Source of the DNA: Microcystis elabens FACHB-917
GTDB taxonomy: Bacteria > Cyanobacteriota > Cyanobacteriia > PCC-6307 > Cyanobiaceae
Assembly: GCF_014698445.1 (NCBI RefSeq)
Contig: NZ_JACJSZ010000007.1
Span: 1-64,000 of the forward strand
Direction of reading: 5' to 3'
Length of the DNA: 64,000 nucleotides
Part shown: positions 58,233 through 64,000 of the stretch, in pieces
Numbering within the stretch: position 1 is the stretch's first letter
Layout of the letters: each line of letters begins with the position of its first letter
The notes under the pieces: model-generated
What the model saw: only the letters and a program-made list of their open reading frames with translations
What the model was told of the DNA's origin: nothing
Database searches by the model: none
Translations under genes and position numbers: made by a program

Positions 58233-60560
58233 TCAGAGCTCCAGCGGGTCGGGATCGATCGTCAGGCTCACCCCCGGGGGCAGGGCCCGGCGCAGGTCGG
58301 CTTCGGCGGGAAGGGGCAGGTCCGAGACGGTGCCGTGCAGCAGCAACTGCCAGCGACTGCGGCCCGCCACCCTGGCCACGGGGGCCGGGGCCGGGCCGAT
58401 CACCACCCAGCCGGCCGCCTCCACGACGGGACGGACCCGTTCGGCCAGGGCGGCGGCGGCGGTGGCCGTGCCGCTGGCGCTCGGACCGGCCAGCCGCAGC
58501 AGGCAGGCCCGGCCGAAGGGCACCATGCCCCCCTGGCGGCGCAGTTCCAGCTCCTCGGCCAGGAAGGCCGCGTAGCGGCCGTCCACCAGGTGACGGATGA
58601 CGGGGTGGTCGGGGCTGTAGGTCTGCACCAGCACCTCGCCGGGGCGCTCGCCCCGACCGGCGCGGCCAGCCAACTGCAGCAGCAGCTGCAGGCACTGCTC
58701 GGCGGCGCGCAGGTCGGGCCGGTGCAGCAGGCCGTCGGCCGCCAGCACCGCCGCCAGCGTCACCCGGGGCAGATCCATGCCCTTGGCGAGCATCTGGGTC
58801 CCCACAATCACGTCCGCCTCGCCGGCCGCAAAGCGCTCCAGCAGGCGGCGGTGGCCGTCCCGGCCCCGGGTGGTGTCCCGGTCGAAGCGGATCAGCCGCA
58901 GGCCCTGCAGCTCCGCCGCCAGCTGCTCCGTCACCCGCTGGGTGCCGGCTCCGAAGGGCTTGAACGCGGTGGAGCCGCAGTGGCCACAGCGATCCCCCAT
59001 CTCCTGACGGTGGTCGCACCAGTGGCAGCGGAGCCATTCCCGGCCTTCCCGGGAGCCGGCGCGGGGGCCGCGGTGGACGGTGAGGGGCACGTCGCAGTGG
59101 GGACAGAGCACCACCTCGCCGCAGCTGCGGCAGCTCAGAAAGGAGCGGTAGCCGCGCCGGGGCACCAGCACGACGGCCTGTTCGCCCCGCTCCTGCAGGG
59201 TCTCCAGCCGGGCCATCAGCGGACGGCTGATCAGGCGTCGGTGCCCCTCCTGAAGCTCCTGGCGCATGTCCACCAGCCGCACCGGTGGCAGGGGCCGGCC
59301 GCCGATCCGCTCCGGCAGCGGCAGCAGGCAGGTGTCGGCGGGCTGGCCATGGGGCCGCGGCTGGCAGCGCCACCAGGTCTCGAGGGAGGGGGTGGCACTG
59401 CCGAGCACCAGCCGGGCCCCCGTCTGGCGGGCCCGCAGCCTGGCCACCTCCCGGGCGTGGTAGCAGGGCATGGGGCTCTCCTGCTTGTAGGAGGCATCGT
59501 GTTCCTCGTCGAGCACGATCAGCCCCAGCTGGCCCAGCGGCAGGAAGACGGCGGAGCGGGTGCCCACCGCCAGGCAGGGCTCCTGCCGCCGGGCGGCCTC
59601 GAGGCAGCGCCGCCAGACGGCGACCCGCTCCCCGTCCCCCATGCCGCTGTGGTACTCGATCACCGCGGGGCCGAAGCGGCGCCGGCAGCGGTCCAGCAAC
59701 TGGGGGATGAGGCCGATCTCCGGCGCCAGCAACAGCACGCTGCGACCCGTCGCCAGTTCCCGGGCGGCGGCCTGCAGGTAGACCTCGGTCTTGCCGGAGC
59801 CGGTCACCCCCCACAGCAGCAGGCTCTGGCCGGGTGGGGCGTCGGCGATGGCGGCCATGGCCGCAGCCTGGGCCGGACTGGCTGGCCGGGGCTCCTCCAG
59901 GGGGTCAGGCCCGGCGGCCGCCCCACCGGCGGCCGGGCCCCTGGCGCCGCCGGTCCCCGAGGGGCTGCGGCCGGCTTCCCTCAGCAGCAGGCCCCGACGC
60001 TCCATCGTCCCTATCAGGGAGCGGCCGAAGCCGTCCTGTTGCACCAGATCGCGCAGCCGGCGCGACCCGCCGTGGCTGGCCAGGTGGTCCAGCAGGGCCC
60101 GCTGGCGGGGGGTGATGGCCTGCGCGACCGCGACCTCGGCCGGATTGGGCCGCACGGTCCAGAGGATCCGTCCCTGGGCGGGGGGACGGCGGGCCTGCCC
60201 CAGCCAGCCCGGCGGCAGGGCGCTCTTGAGCGTGCGGAACAGGCCGGTGTGGCACTGCCGGGCCACGCCTTCGAGCAGGGCCTGCCACAGCGGATCGATC
60301 GCGGCAGTCTCCAGCACCGCATCCACCGGCAGGATCGGGCGTCCTTCCATGGCGGCCGGACAGGCCTGGGCCGTCGCCACCACCAGGCCGGTGTGGGGCC
60401 GGCCCTGCAGACGGACCCGCACCAGATCACCCACCCCGATGGCCAGGCCTGAGGGGTTGCCGTAGGTGAAGGCCCGCCCCTCCCGGCCGGCCTCCAGCCA
60501 GACCTCCAGCCAGCCTGGAGGACCGGGCCCCGGTGGAGAGGGTGAGGAGCTGGCTGGCAA
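58233..60560 (-). CDS. priA: Primosomal protein N' (replication restart helicase)
   Basis: PriA reloads the replisome at stalled forks. The 775-residue protein has an N-terminal 3'-DNA-binding domain, Walker A (LLWGVTGSGKTEVYL), DEEH (LIVLDEEHDASYKQ), GSATPSLETWW, eight Cys of the zinc knot (CRSCGEVVLCPHC and CHWCDHRQEMGDRCGHC), and helicase motif VI (LQLAGRAGRGERPGEVLVQT). Residues ~195-230 form a Gly/Ala-rich insert. The ATG/GTG at 60560 fits the family start. A promoter-like sequence for rpoD lies immediately upstream. Confidence 0.95.
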   Translation of the reverse strand: MPASSSPSPPGPGPPGWLEVWLEAGREGRAFTYGNPSGLAIGVGDLVRVRLQGRPHTGLVVATAQACPAAMEGRPILPVDAVLETAAIDPLWQALLEGVARQCHTGLFRTLKSALPPGWLGQARRPPAQGRILWTVRPNPAEVAVAQAITPRQRALLDHLASHGGSRRLRDLVQQDGFGRSLIGTMERRGLLLREAGRSPSGTGGARGPAAGGAAAGPDPLEEPRPASPAQAAAMAAIADAPPGQSLLLWGVTGSGKTEVYLQAAARELATGRSVLLLAPEIGLIPQLLDRCRRRFGPAVIEYHSGMGDGERVAVWRRCLEAARRQEPCLAVGTRSAVFLPLGQLGLIVLDEEHDASYKQESPMPCYHAREVARLRARQTGARLVLGSATPSLETWWRCQPRPHGQPADTCLLPLPERIGGRPLPPVRLVDMRQELQEGHRRLISRPLMARLETLQERGEQAVVLVPRRGYRSFLSCRSCGEVVLCPHCDVPLTVHRGPRAGSREGREWLRCHWCDHRQEMGDRCGHCGSTAFKPFGAGTQRVTEQLAAELQGLRLIRFDRDTTRGRDGHRRLLERFAAGEADVIVGTQMLAKGMDLPRVTLAAVLAADGLLHRPDLRAAEQCLQLLLQLAGRAGRGERPGEVLVQTYSPDHPVIRHLVDGRYAAFLAEELELRRQGGMVPFGRACLLRLAGPSASGTATAAAALAERVRPVVEAAGWVVIGPAPAPVARVAGRSRWQLLLHGTVSDLPLPAEADLRRALPPGVSLTIDPDPLEL

Positions 60561-60562
60561 TC

Positions 60563-60591
60563 TTGCAAAGATCTCATGCCATTCCTAGGAT
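60563..60591 (+). promoter_or_regulatory. Sigma-70-type promoter, probably for rpoD
   Basis: TTGCAA (60563-60568) and TAGGAT (60586-60591) are separated by exactly 17 bp, close to consensus for a GC-rich genome. It faces rightward, just upstream of the leftward priA start, and would give an rpoD leader of about 420 nt. Confidence 0.5.
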
Positions 60592-61016
60592 GACGGGGTT
60601 GGGCCGCCCGAAAGGCTGCTGTCGGAACCGCGCAGAGTTCCGTCCACAGGGAAGATCCGCTGAGGACCCAGGGTTCACCCTCTGTTCGTTCCTCCGGTCT
60701 GAGACCACCCGTGACAGCCCTGCACCGGCTCTGGCCGACCCCCACCATCCCAATCACGCTCCTGGAGCGGTCCATCCACCATCCATCGGTATCCGTTCCG
60801 TGCGGGGGATTTCCCATCCCGCCCCATCCTCAGGTTCCCCTTGCCCTTCCGCCTGGTTCCGAACCGGCACCGTGGAGCATGGTCTCCGCAGTCGATGATC
60901 CGGAGCACGGGAGCGTGCTGATGGTCTCTCGCTCCTGACCACCGCCGGGCCTCCAGCCCTGCCCGCTTTCCCTCGCCCGCTTCCTTCCCCCGTACCTCCC
61001 CTTTCGCGTCGTTTCC
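60592..61016 (+). other. Long leader region upstream of rpoD, no supported gene
   Basis: About 425 bp between the proposed promoter and the sigma factor ATG. Several open frames cross it, but none has a recognisable start or protein-like sequence. It is C/T-rich in its last 100 bp. It may be the 5' untranslated region of the sigma factor mRNA. Confidence 0.5.
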
Positions 61017-62303
61017 ATGAGCCCAGTCGCCGCCAAGGCCAAAGCCGCCGTTCCCGAGATCCTGGCCACCGTCTCCCCCAACGGCGACGTGCTGCCCATC
61101 GAACCGCCAGCGGCGACGGCCAGGACGACCGCGGCCCGCGTCCGGACGGCCACTCCCAAGACGGGGGCCGTCAAGCCGGCGGCCAAGGCCGGCGCCCGGA
61201 CCACCGCCAGGTCGGCGGCTGCCAAGCCCGCCGCGGAGAAACCGGAGGCGGTCGCCCTCGACGGGGATGAGGATCTCCCCGAGACCGGCGGCGATCTCCG
61301 CAAGGACGCCAAGGGCGCCAAGGCCCTGGCCAGCATCAAGGTGGGCCCGAAGGGCGTCTACACCGAGGATTCGATTCGTGTCTACCTCCAGGAGATCGGC
61401 CGCATCCGTCTGCTGCGGCCCGATGAGGAGATCGAGTTGGCCCGCAAGATTGCCGATCTGCTCGAGCTGGAGGAGAAGGCCGCGGAGTTCGAGGCCGACA
61501 AGGGCCATTTCCCCGATACCAAGGAACGGGCGGCGATCTTCGACATGCCCCTGATCAAGTTCCGCCGCCGTCTGATGCTGGGCCGTCGTGCCAAGGAGAA
61601 GATGGTCCAGTCGAACCTGAGGCTGGTCGTCTCGATCGCCAAGAAATACATGAACCGGGGTCTGTCGTTCCAGGATCTGATCCAGGAGGGCAGCCTCGGA
61701 CTGATCCGCGCCGCCGAGAAATTCGACCACGAGAAGGGATACAAGTTCTCCACCTATGCCACTTGGTGGATCCGCCAGGCGATCACCCGTGCGATCGCCG
61801 ATCAGAGCCGCACCATACGCCTTCCCGTTCACCTCTACGAGACGATCTCCCGGATCAAAAAGACCACCAAGACCCTCTCCCAGGAATTTGGGCGTAAGCC
61901 CACCGAGGAGGAGATCGCCGAAAGCATGGAGATGACGATCGAGAAGTTGCGTTTCATCGCCAAATCCGCCCAGCTGCCCATCTCCCTGGAAACTCCCATC
62001 GGCAAGGAGGAGGACTCCAGGCTGGGCGACTTCATTGAGGCCGATATTGAGAATCCCGAGCAGGATGTCGCCAAGAATCTGCTGCGTGAGGACCTCGAGG
62101 GAGTGCTCGCCACCCTCAGCCCCCGCGAGCGGGATGTACTGCGCCTGCGCTACGGCCTCGATGACGGCCGCATGAAGACCCTCGAAGAGATCGGCCAGAT
62201 CTTCGACGTCACTCGCGAGCGCATCCGGCAGATCGAAGCCAAGGCCCTGCGGAAGCTGCGTCATCCCAACCGCAATGGTGTCTTGAAGGAATACATCAAG
62301 TAG
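61017..62303 (+). CDS. rpoD: Principal RNA polymerase sigma factor (group 1, SigA)
   Basis: The 428-residue sigma-70 has the N-terminal Ala/Lys/Thr-rich variable region (~110 residues), region 1.2 ([20 protein letters not shown]), region 2 ([46 protein letters not shown]), region 3 ([21 protein letters not shown]) and region 4 ([40 protein letters not shown]). The perfect regions 2.4 and 4.2 and the priA-adjacent position point to the housekeeping factor. Confidence 0.95.
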   Translation: MSPVAAKAKAAVPEILATVSPNGDVLPIEPPAATARTTAARVRTATPKTGAVKPAAKAGARTTARSAAAKPAAEKPEAVALDGDEDLPETGGDLRKDAKGAKALASIKVGPKGVYTEDSIRVYLQEIGRIRLLRPDEEIELARKIADLLELEEKAAEFEADKGHFPDTKERAAIFDMPLIKFRRRLMLGRRAKEKMVQSNLRLVVSIAKKYMNRGLSFQDLIQEGSLGLIRAAEKFDHEKGYKFSTYATWWIRQAITRAIADQSRTIRLPVHLYETISRIKKTTKTLSQEFGRKPTEEEIAESMEMTIEKLRFIAKSAQLPISLETPIGKEEDSRLGDFIEADIENPEQDVAKNLLREDLEGVLATLSPRERDVLRLRYGLDDGRMKTLEEIGQIFDVTRERIRQIEAKALRKLRHPNRNGVLKEYIK

Positions 62304-62336
62304 CCTTCCGCTGCGGCCTGGGTATCCATCAACTGC

Positions 62337-63491
62337 ATGGCGAGTGCAAGACCATTCCCCTCGGAGCTCGCCCATGATTCGATGACGGAACGCGATCAGC
62401 CCTTCCGTCTGACGGTTGTGCTGCCTACCTTCAACGAGTGCTCAAATGTGGAGCCCATCGTCGAACAGCTTCTGCCTCTGGGAGATAACTTCGACCTCGA
62501 ACTTCTGTTCGTTGATGATGATTCCAGTGATGGAACATCGGAAAGGGTTCGGATGCTTGCCCATCGCCACGGTTGTGTGCGGCTGATCCGGCGTGTCGGG
62601 CGTTTCGGCCTCTCCAGTGCCATCAAGGAGGGAATTCTGGATGCCACCGGCGATGTCGTCGTGGTCATGGACAGCGATGGCCAGCATGAACCCGCTTCGG
62701 TGGCCCATGCCGTCACCGCCCTGCTCGAGACTGGCGGTGACCTCATGGTCGGCAGCCGCTTCCATCTCCAGGCCAGGATCATGGGCCTGAGCGAGCGGAG
62801 GGAGCGGAACTCCACCTGGGCGAACACGGTGGCCAGGTTCAGCCTGCCACGCTACCGCCATCTGACCGACTACATGAGCGGTTTCTTCGCCCTGCGCCCC
62901 GACCGTTGCCTCCCCTACGTGCGCCAGGTGGATGTCAACGGCTTCAAGTTTCTCTATGAGCTGCTGGCCCTCAGCCACGGCCATCTGGCGGTGGCTGAGG
63001 TGCCCCTGAGTTTCCAGCCCCGCAATACTGGGGAGTCGAAGCTCAACCTGGCGGTGATCTGGGATCTGGGGGTCTCGATCCTGCACACCCTGCTCTTGCG
63101 CATGGTGCCCCGGCGGGCCGTCAGCTTCGCCCTGGTGGGCGGCACGGGCATCGGCATCCACCTGCTGGTGTTCGCGTTCTGCCAGGACCTTCTCGGTCTC
63201 GGCTTCGAGCAGGCCCAGGTGGCGGCGGTGGTCAGCGCCGGTTGTTCCAATTACCTGATCAACAACGTGCTCACCTTCCGCTCCCAGCAGCTGGGCGGCA
63301 TCGCCCTGGTGTTCGGCCTGATCCGCTTCCTTCTGGTCACCTCCCTGGGGATGGCGGCCAACGTGGGGGTGTCCTCGGCCTTCTACCGGCAGGTCACTCC
63401 CCAGCCGCTGCTGGCCCTGCTGGCCGGGATCGCCGTCGACTTCGTCTGGAAGTACGCGGCCTCCTCCCGCTTCGTCTGGAACACGCCTTAG
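62337..63491 (+). CDS. Glycosyltransferase fused to GtrA-type membrane domain
   Basis: The 384-residue protein joins a family-2 glycosyltransferase (TVVLPTFNECSNVEPIVEQL, LFVDDDSSDGTSE, GDVVVVMDSDGQHEP, YMSGFFALRPD) with a C-terminal four-helix GtrA-like domain (RAVSFALVGGTGIGIHLLVF, NYLINNVLTFRSQQL, AVDFVWKYAASSRFVW). The N-part resembles polyprenyl-phosphate mannosyl/glucosyl transferases and the GtrA part may flip the lipid-linked sugar. ATG at 62337; the internal ATG at 62382 (MTERDQPFRLT) is also possible. The next gene is a PMT-type transferase, a logical user of such donors. Confidence 0.88.
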   Translation: MASARPFPSELAHDSMTERDQPFRLTVVLPTFNECSNVEPIVEQLLPLGDNFDLELLFVDDDSSDGTSERVRMLAHRHGCVRLIRRVGRFGLSSAIKEGILDATGDVVVVMDSDGQHEPASVAHAVTALLETGGDLMVGSRFHLQARIMGLSERRERNSTWANTVARFSLPRYRHLTDYMSGFFALRPDRCLPYVRQVDVNGFKFLYELLALSHGHLAVAEVPLSFQPRNTGESKLNLAVIWDLGVSILHTLLLRMVPRRAVSFALVGGTGIGIHLLVFAFCQDLLGLGFEQAQVAAVVSAGCSNYLINNVLTFRSQQLGGIALVFGLIRFLLVTSLGMAANVGVSSAFYRQVTPQPLLALLAGIAVDFVWKYAASSRFVWNTP

Positions 63492-63561
63492 GGCCCTGCG
63501 GCCCGGGCCGGGGGGCGGTCGGCGGGCCTTAACCTTATGTTGAACTCCTTGTCGAGTCAGG

Positions 63562-64000
63562 ATGGCGTCTGCTGCCCGGTTGGCCACTCCCGAGGGTGTC
63601 GGCGCCCCTGGCCACCGGCAGCTGGTCTGGGTGCTGACCGGCCTCTGGCTGCTGCTGCTCTGCTGGCTGGCCTTCTTCCAGGGCCTGGGCAGCGTCGGCC
63701 TGATGGACAAGACGGAAGCCCTGTTCGTGGAGGTGGGCCACCAGATGCTGGAGCGGGGTGACTGGGTCACCCCCTGGTGGAACGGCGCACGCTTCTTCGA
63801 CTACCCCATCTGGGGCTACTGGGTGGTGGGGCTGAGTTTCCGGGTCTTCGGGGTCAGCGAATGGGCCGCCCGGCTGCCGGTCGCCCTGGCCGCCAGTGCC
63901 GTGGTGGTGGCCGCCTTCGGCCTGATGCTGGCCTGGTCACCGGCGGGCGAGGCCGGACGCCCCCGGCTGCTCAGGGCCGCCGTGGCGGCCGGGGTGATCG
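63562..64000 (+). CDS. PMT/ArnT-family glycosyltransferase (3' end outside window)
   Basis: An open frame starts at ATG 63562 (MASAARLATPEGVGAPG) and runs past the window end; about 146 residues are visible. A first membrane helix (LVWVLTGLWLLLLCWLAFFQ) is followed by the family motif region (GLMDKTEALFVEVGHQMLERGDW, FDYPIWGYWVVGLSFRVFGV). The Asp of MDKTEA sits where the catalytic acidic residue of ArnT/PMT transferases is found. It should use a polyprenyl-phosphate sugar, consistent with the upstream GT2-GtrA protein. The target is unknown. Confidence 0.82.
   Translation, partial: MASAARLATPEGVGAPGHRQLVWVLTGLWLLLLCWLAFFQGLGSVGLMDKTEALFVEVGHQMLERGDWVTPWWNGARFFDYPIWGYWVVGLSFRVFGVSEWAARLPVALAASAVVVAAFGLMLAWSPAGEAGRPRLLRAAVAAGVI

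Noticed and set aside
58335-60452. Rightward open frame of 705 codons opposite priA
   Set aside because: Gln/His/Gly/Ala-rich antisense translation without motifs; priA is clearly the real gene.

Overview
The window looks like a chromosome segment of a GC-rich unicellular picocyanobacterium of the Cyanobium / Synechococcus alpha-cyanobacterial type. This rests on gene content: light-independent (chlL) and light-dependent (por) protochlorophyllide reductases, psaM, psb27, the two-gene alkane pathway (ado-aar) beside accA, a CRR6-like NDH-1 assembly factor, a Tab2-like PSI translation factor, a ferrochelatase with a chlorophyll-binding tail, and cobalamin genes. Base composition is strongly GC-rich, with many GTG and TTG starts, and genes are packed with 1-4 bp overlaps. 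The assignment is inferred from gene families; no search was run. I found no rRNA, tRNA or CRISPR array.

Region 1 (1-2.7 kb) is the only accessory-looking part. It holds the 3' end of a large secreted RTX/bluetail-type protein of visibly lower GC, an 8-bp tandem repeat starting 2 bp after its stop, a small inverted-repeat element resembling a MITE, and a frameshifted ISAs1-family insertion sequence just upstream of chlL.

Region 2 (2.8-11.9 kb) carries chlL, then a leftward cluster psaM - unknown - por - unknown - unknown, followed by crr6-like, a TauE-type permease, a lipoate ligase family gene with a 37-bp perfect palindrome inside it, a site-2 protease and trpF. trpF has no ordinary start codon.

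Region 3 (11.9-17.1 kb) is a leftward operon: creatininase-family, ado, aar, accA, SDR, folE. It links alkane formation to fatty-acid precursor supply. A strong hairpin lies between ado and aar.

Region 4 (17.2-30.7 kb) has an S1-like protein, tab2 and pgeF rightward; a FAD oxidoreductase leftward; MBL-fold and MscS genes rightward; then a leftward block with ppsA, two small genes, ilvB (with a C-terminal zinc ribbon), an M23 peptidase and hemH.

Region 5 (30.9-46.2 kb) has a tyrosine recombinase coupled to cobO, then pyrH-frr-geranylgeranyl reductase-like, a cNMP-binding protein, a transaldolase with EF-hands, ftsI with an FtsL-like partner, a CPBP protease, a tandem histidine phosphatase, a lysine-free degenerate dihydroorotase, lepB and a large unknown membrane protein.

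Region 6 (46.2-64 kb) is housekeeping: Spx-like, ferredoxin, methyltransferase, proS, psb27, purA, pfkB-family kinase, cutA, cobK, ssb, argB, a DUF3153 protein, priA, the principal sigma factor gene (rpoD/sigA), and two membrane glycosyltransferases, the last cut by the window end.

I found no clear new multi-gene defence or mobile system. The most unusual items are single-gene oddities: the lysine-free pseudo-dihydroorotase, the intragenic 37-bp palindrome, trpF without a normal start, zinc-ribbon IlvB, EF-hand transaldolase, and the repeat/MITE/IS cluster at the left end.
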